In this document: positions 8,276-16,133 of the stretch, one piece after another
How positions within the stretch are numbered: position 1 is the stretch's first letter
How the letters are laid out: every line of letters begins with the position of its first letter
DNA from: Candidatus Omnitrophota bacterium
GTDB taxonomy: Bacteria > Hinthialibacterota > Hinthialibacteria > Hinthialibacterales > Hinthialibacteraceae
DNA: 64,000 nt
Assembly: GCA_013177805.1 (NCBI GenBank)
Contig: JABLXU010000003.1
Span: 1-64,000, forward strand
Reading direction: 5' to 3'
Made by a program: the position numbers and the translations under genes
The notes under the pieces: model-generated
Database searches by the model: none
Told to the model about the DNA's origin: nothing
Seen by the model: only the letters and a program-made list of their open reading frames with translations

Positions 8276-9853
8276 TCATTTCCGGGGGACGAAGAGGATG
8301 AGCGGTTTGGCGGAGGGTTTGGGCGGGGGGATGTGGATCGCGGCGAAGAGGGACCAGGCGAGGGCGTACACGGTGTCGTCGTGGGCGCGGGGGGGATGGC
8401 CGAAGGAGACGCGGCCGTCGGCTTCGCGGCGGTATTCGAAGGCGTTCATTTCTTCCCAAAAGAGATCGGGCAAGGCATCGGGCAGTTGGAGGCGTTTTTC
8501 GCGGAGCAGGCGGTGGAGTTCGTGAAAGATCATTTGCTGGTTGCCGGGCGTGGGCGCGGCCAATTGGGTTTCGATGCCCAAGGATTGGCAATATTCGGCG
8601 AGGGCCTTGCCCTGGTATTGTTCGATGGCGGCGGTTTGGACGCCGTATTTTTCGCAGAGGTCCTGCACGGCGCGGCGCAGTTCTTCCCCGGAGGCGTGAC
8701 CGAGAGTCACCAAGTCGAGCACCCGGAAGCGCAGATCGCCGTCCGGGCCGGGCCAGGAGGCAGTCACGGCGAGGGCATTGCGGTCATGATCGGGGCTGAA
8801 GGAAAGGGCCAGGTCGGCGCCCAGGTGGGCGAGGTGGTCTTCGGGCAAGGGCTCGGCGTCCGGACCGATCCGGTTGGATTCGAGGAGGCCGGCGAAGAGT
8901 CCGTAGGCGCCATCGACCCATTCGCCCAGGACTTCGGCGCGGTATTCGAGGGGATTTTTGGCGGCGCGGAGGCGTTCGAGTTCTTCTTCGGTGATGCGGG
9001 GATTGGCGCGGCTGGGGCATTGGATGAGTCCGACATCCGGATCCCCCTGGTTGGCGCGTTGGACATACTCATATACCCAGGAGGCCGTGGAGGTGGGGGA
9101 GGAGACGATGCAGAGCTGGCCGAGGTCCGGCGGCGTGGTGATGAGGGCATATTCGACCGCCTTGCGGATTTCGTCTCCCTGTTCCATGAAGCAGGCCTCA
9201 TCGAGGATGATGGTCATGGCTCCGCCGCCGTGGGTGGTTTTGGGGTGGTAGCCGCGGATGGTGCCGGGGTTGGCGGGGAGGAGTTTGATTTCGGATCCAT
9301 TCTTGAAGACGACTTGTTCGTGGGAGAGGGAAGCCACGCTGTCATGGAGCGGCGACTGGCGGACGAGGGTGAGGACCTGGTTGCCGAAGTGGGTGCTCAT
9401 GCGCTGGCCGGAAGAGACCACCAGGACCGTGGAGCGGGGCCGGGAGCAGGCCTGGTGCAGGGCTTTGACGCAGGCGGCGGTGGATTTGCCCGCGCCACGT
9501 CCGGCAATAAGAAGGGCGGTGCGTTGGCGGAGGGCGCAGAATTGGACCTGATGCTCGAAGAGGTCAAGCCCGAGGGCTTCATGGGCAAAGCGGGCGGGAT
9601 TGTCTTTCCAAGTATCGGGAAAGCCGGTGGCGGGAGGCTTGGCGGTTTTCGTGATGAATCGTTGCAGGTGTTTTTCCAGCAGGATTTTCGAGCGGAGATA
9701 TTGGAGTTTGAGGCGGTGGAGGCCTTGCACCTTGGGATCGAGGAGATCGGGGGACTGGCGGATTCGCGTATCAATGATCGTGATTTGGGTTTCGAGCTCG
9801 GCGAGCTGAGTGAAGTTGTACGCGATCGATGGCGCCAAGGACGGGGCGGACAT
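8276..9853 (-). CDS. Phage-type terminase large subunit (ATPase-nuclease), orphan
   Basis: A 525-residue protein with both halves of a DNA-packaging terminase. The ATPase domain has Walker A AGRGAGKST (about 117-125) and Walker B TIILDEACFM with the acidic pair at 218-219. The RNase H-like nuclease domain has LGADLALSFSPDHDRNA (Asp near 347), AAIEQYQGKALAEY (Glu near 411) and HDDTVYALAWSLFA (Asp pair near 492). All catalytic residues appear present, so it is not obviously decayed. Terminases cut phage DNA and drive it into capsids. No small terminase subunit, portal, capsid or tail gene lies nearby, which is odd. ATG 9853 is preferred; TTG 9868 is an alternative. Repeat island DNA lies on both sides. 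It may be a prophage remnant or a domesticated gene. Confidence 0.85.
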   Translation of the reverse strand: MSAPSLAPSIAYNFTQLAELETQITIIDTRIRQSPDLLDPKVQGLHRLKLQYLRSKILLEKHLQRFITKTAKPPATGFPDTWKDNPARFAHEALGLDLFEHQVQFCALRQRTALLIAGRGAGKSTAACVKALHQACSRPRSTVLVVSSGQRMSTHFGNQVLTLVRQSPLHDSVASLSHEQVVFKNGSEIKLLPANPGTIRGYHPKTTHGGGAMTIILDEACFMEQGDEIRKAVEYALITTPPDLGQLCIVSSPTSTASWVYEYVQRANQGDPDVGLIQCPSRANPRITEEELERLRAAKNPLEYRAEVLGEWVDGAYGLFAGLLESNRIGPDAEPLPEDHLAHLGADLALSFSPDHDRNALAVTASWPGPDGDLRFRVLDLVTLGHASGEELRRAVQDLCEKYGVQTAAIEQYQGKALAEYCQSLGIETQLAAPTPGNQQMIFHELHRLLREKRLQLPDALPDLFWEEMNAFEYRREADGRVSFGHPPRAHDDTVYALAWSLFAAIHIPPPKPSAKPLILFVPRK

Positions 9854-9928
9854 ATTTCTGGGTTCCAAGCCGGTGGAATAAAGGTTCTCTACAGATAGAG
9901 AGGCAGGCGCAGAAAGAGGGGATTAATT

Positions 9929-11192
9929 TCAGAATCGGCCAGAGTTGATTCGTCCAGGGGGGATTCGGCCCAGGGGTGAAATAGCAAACCCGGATCATGG
10001 AATATCAAGTTTCGATCGGATTCGGCCCAGGGGTGATTGTGCCCAGGGATGCCCAGGGGTGAAGTTGTGCCCAGGGTTGAAACCGAACACATGGACTGCC
10101 TGTGGGTGAGGGCGGTCCGGGTGCCCAGGGATGAAGTTGTGCCCAGGGTTGAAACCCTGGGCTGTTGTATGGCGGCCCCTTGAAAGGGGCGCGGACAGGA
10201 GAGTCAGGTAGTTGGGGATCGGAAAGATATATCCTCATCGCGGCCTTCTCCCAGGGGAAGAGGGAGTAATAGGCTTCCGGGAGGAAATGGGGAGGAAGTA
10301 TTCGGGGGGAGAGGGGGGATTTGGCCAGGATTGGATCGTCCAGGGGTGGAGTTGTGCCCAGGGGTGATTGTGCCCAGGGGTGCCCAGGGGTGAAGTTGTG
10401 CCCAGGGTTGAAACCCTGGGCTGTTGTATGGCGACCCCTTGAAAGGAGCGCGGACAGAAAAGTTAGGTAATTGTTACATCACGACCAGTTATAAGATCCT
10501 GCTTAACTACTTGAAAGGGGCGCGGACAGGAGAGTCAGGTAGTTGGGGATCGGAAAGATATATCCTCACCGCGGCCTTCTCCCAGGGGAAGAGGGAGTAA
10601 TTGGCTTCCGAGGGAGAGGGGGGATTTGGCCAGGATTGGATCGTCCAGGGGTGGAGTTGTGCCCAGGGGTGAAATAGCAAACCCGGATCATGGAATATCA
10701 AGTTTCGATCGGATTCGGCCCAGGGGTGATTGTGCCCAGGGATGCCCAGGGGTGAAGTTGTGCCCAGGGTTGAAACCCTGGGCTGTTGTATGGCGGCCCC
10801 TTGAAAGGGGCGCGGACAGAAAAGTTAGGTAATTGTTACATCACGACCAGTTATAAGATCCTGCTTAACTACTTGAAAGGGGCGAGGACAGGAGAGTCAG
10901 GTAGTTGGGGATCGGAAAGATATATCCTCACCGCGGCCTTCTCCCAGGGGAAGAGGGAGTAATTGGCTTCCGAGGGAGAGGGGGGATTTGGTCAGGATTA
11001 ACTCGTCCAGGAGTGGAGTTGTTCCCAGGGGTGAAATAGCAAACCCGGATCATGGAATATCAAGTTTCGATCGGATTCGGCCCAGGGGTAGAATTGTGCC
11101 CAGGGATGCCCAGGGGTGAAGTTGTGCCCAGGGTTGAAACCCTGGGCTGCTGTATGGCGGCCCCTTGAAAGGGGCGCTTGGAGGAGAGGGAT
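9929..11192 (+). repeat. Tandem composite repeat island (families A and B)
   Basis: Gene-free 1.3 kb. The full family A palindrome CCCAGGGTTGAAACCCTGGG occurs at about 10142, 10401, 10763 and 11127, so spacings are 259, 362 and 364 bases. Each is followed by GGCCCCTTGAAAGGGG or a close variant. From 10401 on, long units carry the AT-rich insert TTGTTACATCACGACCAG (twice) and a family B element (10233, 10563, 10925). The string GCAAACCCGGATCATGGA occurs three times. Open frames through this region are only translations of the repeats. Confidence 0.85.
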
Positions 11193-11262
11193 TTTGTTGG
11201 TGGGCTACGCGGTGGTTTGAGTTCACCCTACAACCGCGCTTTGAGCTTATCCTACAATGGCT
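11193..11262 (+). repeat. Family C repeat (GGTGGGCTACGC type)
   Basis: TTGGTGGGCTACGCGG is followed by two short near-copies ending in CACCCTACAA and ATCCTACAAT. The same element follows family A at 15222, 30658 and 33598. The remaining 160 bases to the purM stop contain nothing I recognise. Confidence 0.6.
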
Positions 11263-11424
11263 TCTCCATTGGTAATCAGGGAGATCCATCTGTCATGGGC
11301 AGGTGGAGGAAGAACATTCCTTCAAAACAACGGTTTTTCCATTTCGGGGAGACACATCGCGCCGTGGTTGATCCAACGCCATCCGGGTGTTCTGGCCGAT
11401 ACGGGGCATCCTGATTCCAGCGGA

Positions 11425-12462
11425 TCACTCACTCAGGATTACTCCTTCCCCTTCCCCAATCTCCCCGATGGCTACGCTTTCCGGCAGGAAGTCCCGCGCC
11501 GTGGCGGCGGCTCCCGGAGAGAGTATGATGACCATGCCGATGCCCATATTGAACACGCGGTACATCTCCTCAAAGCCGATCCCGCCCCTTTCTTGGATGA
11601 GTTGGAAAATCGGCAGCGGCTGCCAGAGACGAGTATCGATGCGGGCCTGGCATCCCGGGGGAAGAATTCGGCTGATGTTTCCCTTGAATCCGCCGCCGGT
11701 GATGTGCGCCAAGCCGTGAATGGCCACTTTCTCCCGCAACAGCATGACCGCGTCCAGGTAGGAGCGGTGCGGCTCGAGCAGGTCTTCGGCCAGGGTCCGT
11801 CGCAAGGGGGCCGGCCGCGAGCGCAAATCCAAGCGGCTTTCTTCCAGCAGCACTTTGCGGGCCAGCGTGTAGCCGTTGGTGTGGAGGCCGCTGGAGGGCA
11901 GGCCGAGGATCCGGTCGCCGGGGACGATGGCGCGTCCGTCGATGATCTTCTCTTCGTCCACGATGCCCACGATGCATCCCGCCAGGTCGTATTCCCCCGG
12001 CGCGTATACGCCGGGCATCTGGGCGGTTTCGCCCCCCACCAAGGCGATACCGGCGGCGCGGCAGGCTTCGGTCATGCCTTCGATCAGCTGCAAAACCAGC
12101 TGATCGTCTTGCGCGGCGCAAGCAAAATAATCCAAAAAGAAGAGAGGCCGCGCGCCGCACACGAGGATATCGTTGATTGAGTGATTGACCAGATCATGCC
12201 CGATCCCGCGGTGCCAGTTTCCCCCGGCCTGACTGGCTGCCAGGGCTACTTTGGTTTTGGTTCCCACGCCGTCGATGCTGGAGACCAGGACCGGTTTCCG
12301 CAGATTGAGGCCGTCCAGCGAAAACAGGCCGCCGAACGCTCCCTCGCGGTGCAGCACGCGGGAGGAATACGTTTGCCGGATCCGTTGGGCGATTTGTTTT
12401 TTAATCCAATCCCCCGCGGAGATATCCACTCCTGCTTCTTTATACCGGGATTCGCCGTTCAT
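11425..12462 (-). CDS. purM: Phosphoribosylformylglycinamidine cyclo-ligase (AIR synthetase)
   Basis: A 345-residue cytoplasmic enzyme of purine synthesis. It closes formylglycinamidine ribonucleotide to aminoimidazole ribonucleotide using ATP. Landmarks: YKEAGVDISAGD at the N-terminus, the substrate/ATP motif SSIDGVGTKTKVA, GHDLVNHSINDILVCGA, ALVGGETAQMPGVY and LGLPSSGLHTNGYTLARK. The length equals that of the E. coli enzyme. The frame is open to a TTG at 12483, but ATG 12462 has GAGGAAGG about seven bases upstream and gives the usual family start. No other pur gene is adjacent. It sits 42 bases downstream of the large Ig-like protein gene on the same strand. Confidence 0.95.
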   Translation of the reverse strand: MNGESRYKEAGVDISAGDWIKKQIAQRIRQTYSSRVLHREGAFGGLFSLDGLNLRKPVLVSSIDGVGTKTKVALAASQAGGNWHRGIGHDLVNHSINDILVCGARPLFFLDYFACAAQDDQLVLQLIEGMTEACRAAGIALVGGETAQMPGVYAPGEYDLAGCIVGIVDEEKIIDGRAIVPGDRILGLPSSGLHTNGYTLARKVLLEESRLDLRSRPAPLRRTLAEDLLEPHRSYLDAVMLLREKVAIHGLAHITGGGFKGNISRILPPGCQARIDTRLWQPLPIFQLIQERGGIGFEEMYRVFNMGIGMVIILSPGAAATARDFLPESVAIGEIGEGEGVILSE

Positions 12463-12504
12463 CAGGTGGCCTTCCTCTGCCAAGCGTCATAACCGCCGCG
12501 CGGA

Positions 12505-15009
12505 TTACAAATCACGAAACTGTGCTGTCAGCCGTTGCCAAGGGATCATTCCCAAATTGGTCACTTCGTTGCCCACGACCCGCACCGTGGGCAGCACCCC
12601 GAGGGGATAGCCCGCTTGGGTGGCGCGGTCCCGCACCAGAAAGAGCAAATCGTGCTGGCCGGCCGGCACGTCCTCCAAAAGAAAATCATGCCCCCCGGCC
12701 GGGAACGCGCGGAATCCCAGCACATTCACGCCCACAAATTCCATTCCTTCCGGGGGAATGAAACTCCCTTGAATCGCCCCGCGCTCGTTCAGGGGCGTGA
12801 GGCGGGGGTTGAGATACTGTTCCCGGAGCGTGTCCGGCGCGATCTTTACCATCAAATCTTCCGAATGATATCCAGGGGCGGTAAACCGCACCCGGTACTG
12901 TCCCGGTTCGTTGAGGGTGATTTGATAGGTTCCGTCCGGGGTATTCACGGCGCGGGATTGGATAAACGGCCGCCCGCGCCGGTCCAAGGGAGTGCCTTCG
13001 ATGTTCAGAAAATATTGAAAAACCGGCTCATTGCTGGCGTTGTCAAACACAGTGCCCATCACATACCACTCTTCGGCGGTCAACGTGATGTTGGCGTCCG
13101 AAGTTCCCAAGGGAACCTGGTACAGCGTGCCGGTCAGGGGAGGGTTGGAGTCCAGGCGGAACATCAAATCGAACGTCCCTTCAGGAAGCGAAGTCAAGCG
13201 GTAGATGCCCACCTCGTTGCTGTAGGCCGCCGCCGTTCCCCCATGCGGCAAAATCGCCCTTACCAGCACTCCCGGCAAGGCTGCTCCCGAACTGTCGGTC
13301 ACCCGGCCTTCGATGAAACCGTTCTGATCCAGCACCAGGGTGACATGGTTCTCTTGCGCCGGCTGAAGGACCAGTTGCTCGCGGGGGGTGGTGCTTCCGT
13401 CTTTGCTGGCCTCGATTTCGTGAGTTCCCCGGAACTGAGCCCCGGTGCCGGCGGACGAGGAGACATTTGCGAACAGAAACGCACCCGCCGAATCCGTTTG
13501 TGTCTCCTGCACTTGGAGGCGGATCAAGTCCCGCAGCACCACCCGCGCGCCCGCGATGCCCGCGCCTTGCCGGTCCACGACGTTTCCCGCCAGTTGGGCC
13601 AAGCCTTGCAAAGTGATGGTGATGTCCTGGAGTTCTTGCCCGGCCTGGGCGGACAAGGGTTCGCTCAGGCCGGTTCCATATTGATCGTGCGAGGCGGTCA
13701 AGCGCAGGGAGTACAACCCGATATCTTGTCCGGAGGAGGGCATCGGCACGCCTTGCAGCCGGAAACGGCCGTCCCGTCCCGTCAACGTGGCCGCGGAGTC
13801 GAGCCCCGCCACGGTCACTTCCGCGTTCGAAACCGGTTCTCCCCTGAAAGAGACCACGATACCGTTCACTGTCAGGCCGGAGACCGCATAGAAGTTCACC
13901 TGTTCCGCGCTTTTTTCGAAGAGCCGGACGTTTTTGAAATCCTCATTAATGGGGATTACGGCGTTCAAATGGGCATTGTCCTTGGCCACGCTGGAGACCT
14001 GATACGTTCCCCGCTCCAGATTGTCGAATTTGTAGTATCCCGTCCCATCCGTTTCGGTTTGAAATTCTTTTTTCTGAGTGACCGTGTCCTGGGCCGCCGC
14101 CCGCAACCTGAAGCCTGCCACGCCTTGTTGGGTTTCCCGCATAACCACCCGGCCGGATATCGAAAACGTGGGACGGATCAATTTTAAAATGACCGGCTGG
14201 GGCGCGGGAGTGTCCACTTCCTTGGTTCCTTCTCCCTCGTCGGTGAAACCCTCCTGGGTGGCTTGCAGGCGCAACCGCACCTGAGGCGCTTCCTCGGTTT
14301 GAAAGCGTCCCTCGGCGTTCGCGGTCAAATCCACAATCCAGATGCCTTGCAAAGCCTGGGCCGTGACTTTCGCGAAGGCCACCGGTTCGCCGAACTGATC
14401 CAGAACCTGGCCGGCCACCGCCCCGTTGGGCACCAGCACCAACTCCAAGCCGGTGGTTCCGGCCTTTACGCCTTCGATCCGTAAAGGCTGAAATCCGGCC
14501 AGACTGGCAGTCAAGGTCACCGCCGGTTGGGCGATTTTCACGATCTTGAATACCCCGTTTACGCCGCTGAAAACCGGCGGCATGCCTTCGGCCTGAACGG
14601 CCGCCCCTTGCAACATTACACCCCGGGAATCCTTGACCACTCCGCTAATGGCATTTGCATCCCCCGCGGCTTCGGCGGCCCTGGGGGGCGTGGGCGTTGC
14701 CGCGGCCGGAGGAGAAGCCTGCGCCACGGCAGCCGTGGCCGCTTGCGCATCACCGGTTGCACCGGATGGCGATCCGGGTGTCTGGGATTCCAGGCCGGGT
14801 GTGGCGGTACTGACAATTCCAGAGGGGAGATCCTCCGGCAGCGATGAAGGGAGTTGCGCCTGGTTCAATTCCACGACCTTGGCGGGGGTGGGCCATTCGC
14901 TCTCCGGGCCGGTGTGGATGACCGGATCGGTGGGAAGAAAAACGATAAGCCCCATTACCAGGACCGCGACCAAAGCCAACGGGATGATCAAAACGACTTG
15001 AGAACGCAT
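12505..15009 (-). CDS. Membrane-anchored multi-domain protein with carboxypeptidase-regulatory-like repeats
   Basis: An 834-residue protein. An N-terminal hydrophobic anchor (about residues 5-25) precedes a long Pro/Ala/Thr-rich linker (35-115). From about 118 onward there are seven or more beta-sandwich modules of the carboxypeptidase-regulatory (CarboxypepD_reg/CNA-B-like) type. They are marked by repeats such as ISGVVKDSRGVMLQGAAV, VAGQVLDQFGEPVAFAKV and IEGRVTDSSGAALPGVLV. The catalytic peptidase domain is absent. Such arrays act in the periplasm or at the surface as binding or structural modules. The start is firm: AGGAGG lies seven bases before the ATG. It shares a strand with purM, but a joint function is not apparent. 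Confidence 0.8.
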   Translation of the reverse strand: MRSQVVLIIPLALVAVLVMGLIVFLPTDPVIHTGPESEWPTPAKVVELNQAQLPSSLPEDLPSGIVSTATPGLESQTPGSPSGATGDAQAATAAVAQASPPAAATPTPPRAAEAAGDANAISGVVKDSRGVMLQGAAVQAEGMPPVFSGVNGVFKIVKIAQPAVTLTASLAGFQPLRIEGVKAGTTGLELVLVPNGAVAGQVLDQFGEPVAFAKVTAQALQGIWIVDLTANAEGRFQTEEAPQVRLRLQATQEGFTDEGEGTKEVDTPAPQPVILKLIRPTFSISGRVVMRETQQGVAGFRLRAAAQDTVTQKKEFQTETDGTGYYKFDNLERGTYQVSSVAKDNAHLNAVIPINEDFKNVRLFEKSAEQVNFYAVSGLTVNGIVVSFRGEPVSNAEVTVAGLDSAATLTGRDGRFRLQGVPMPSSGQDIGLYSLRLTASHDQYGTGLSEPLSAQAGQELQDITITLQGLAQLAGNVVDRQGAGIAGARVVLRDLIRLQVQETQTDSAGAFLFANVSSSAGTGAQFRGTHEIEASKDGSTTPREQLVLQPAQENHVTLVLDQNGFIEGRVTDSSGAALPGVLVRAILPHGGTAAAYSNEVGIYRLTSLPEGTFDLMFRLDSNPPLTGTLYQVPLGTSDANITLTAEEWYVMGTVFDNASNEPVFQYFLNIEGTPLDRRGRPFIQSRAVNTPDGTYQITLNEPGQYRVRFTAPGYHSEDLMVKIAPDTLREQYLNPRLTPLNERGAIQGSFIPPEGMEFVGVNVLGFRAFPAGGHDFLLEDVPAGQHDLLFLVRDRATQAGYPLGVLPTVRVVGNEVTNLGMIPWQRLTAQFRDL

Positions 15010-15151
15010 GGAATTTCCTCCTGCCTGTCCGCCCTAGTATATCATTGACCGTGTGACAACATGGAACCCCGTGGCGGGGATTCCCGGAAGGATAATCCAT
15101 TTCGATATAACGTTTCTCCCGGGGGGAAGGGGGAATCGCCCAGGGGGGTGT

Positions 15152-15262
15152 GCCCAGGGTTGAACCCCTAGTCTGCTGTTCGGCGGCCCCTTGAAAGGGG
15201 CGCGGGGGGAAAAGGGGACCGTATTGGTGGGCTACGCGGCGCTTGGAGCCCAGCCTACGACT
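15152..15262 (+). repeat. Family A plus family C repeat
   Basis: This occupies the 314-base gap between two minus-strand genes. A decayed first palindrome (CCCAGGGTTGAACCCCTA) is followed by the intact second hairpin GGCCCCTTGAAAGGGG and then TTGGTGGGCTACGCGG (family C). Family B is absent here. Confidence 0.75.
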
Positions 15263-15323
15263 TTAATTAATCATACGGTTCGGGAGGCGCTCTGGGGCTC
15301 GAGGGAGAATTCGCGGGTTCGGC

Positions 15324-16016
15324 TCACGTTCGGCTGCCAAACAAAGCCGTACCGATCCGCACCAGCGTGGCGCCTTCCTCGATCGCCACCCGAAAATCGT
15401 GCGACATGCCCATGGAGAGTTCGAGCGGCTCGCCTGGCGCGGTCAATTGCTGCCGGTATCGCTCTCCGATTTCCCGCAGTTGCCGAAAAAACGGCCGCGT
15501 CCGTTCGGGATCTTCCTCGAAGGGGGGCATGGTCATCAGTCCCCGGCAACGCAGATGGGGAGAATCCCGCAAGGCAGTCAGCAGGCTTTCCAGACCTTCC
15601 ACGCGGCTGCCTGATTTGGTTGCTTCCCCCGAGAGATTGAGTTGCAGAAGCACATGTACGATCCGGTCGGCGGATTTTGCCGCGCGTTCCAGTTCCGCGA
15701 TGAGTTTGGGTGAATCCACGGAATGGATCAGTTGGAATAAGTGCACCGCTTTTTTGGCCTTGTTGGTCTGCAGATGACCCACCAAGTGCCATTCCAAGGG
15801 GAGATCGCGCAGTTCCGCGAATTTCGCCTCCGCCTCCTGGACGCGGTTTTCGCCGAACAGCCGCAGCCCGGCTTCGTACCCCTCCCGCACGAGCGCGGCC
15901 GGATGGGTTTTGCTTACGGCCACGATTCGGATTTCTTGGGGATCGCGTCCGCACAGTTCCGCCACCCGCGCCACTTCATCCCGTACCGCTTGCACCCGTT
16001 CCCGCATGCCGCTCAT
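15324..16016 (-). CDS. YggS/PLPBP-family pyridoxal phosphate homeostasis protein
   Basis: A 230-residue protein, the usual length for YggS (PipY, PROSC). It is a single-domain fold-type III PLP-binding protein without known catalysis that buffers PLP and affects amino acid metabolism. The PLP lysine is Lys36 in VAVSKTHP. Other landmarks are LFGENRVQEAEAK, WHLVGHLQTNKAKKA, IHSVDSPKL, the GLMTM..PF segment, LSMGMSHDFRVAIEEGAT and the final VRIGTALFG. It lies 117 bases downstream of the cohesin-like gene, beyond a terminator hairpin, so it is probably transcribed on its own. Confidence 0.94.
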   Translation of the reverse strand: MSGMRERVQAVRDEVARVAELCGRDPQEIRIVAVSKTHPAALVREGYEAGLRLFGENRVQEAEAKFAELRDLPLEWHLVGHLQTNKAKKAVHLFQLIHSVDSPKLIAELERAAKSADRIVHVLLQLNLSGEATKSGSRVEGLESLLTALRDSPHLRCRGLMTMPPFEEDPERTRPFFRQLREIGERYRQQLTAPGEPLELSMGMSHDFRVAIEEGATLVRIGTALFGSRT

Positions 16017-16081
16017 GATGAATCACTCCTCACTCGAATTCGACCGGATTCCTCATTGCTTTCGTCTGTTGACAAAAGAAT

Positions 16082-16109
16082 CGGGGGAACACCCGCGGGC
16101 GTTCCCCCG
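16082..16109 (-). terminator. Probable intrinsic terminator
   Basis: A GGGGGAAC/GTTCCCCC stem with a ten-base GC-rich loop lies 25 bases past the stop of the cohesin-like gene. On the minus strand it is followed by ATTCTTTTG, a weak T tract. Confidence 0.55.
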
Positions 16110-16133
16110 TAACTGTTTGGACTTTCAAGCCAA

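Noticed and set aside
8240-9898. 552-codon plus-strand open frame, Gly/Glu-rich
   Set aside because: It is antisense to the terminase, whose Walker and nuclease motifs are intact; the plus frame has no recognisable motif and unnatural composition.
12535-14187. 550-codon plus-strand open frame
   Set aside because: Antisense of the Ig-like repeat protein; Arg/His/Gln-rich shadow with no start signal.
12505-15009. TonB-dependent receptor, suggested by carboxypeptidase-regulatory modules
   Set aside because: There is no plug or beta-barrel region; the whole protein is repeats plus an anchor.
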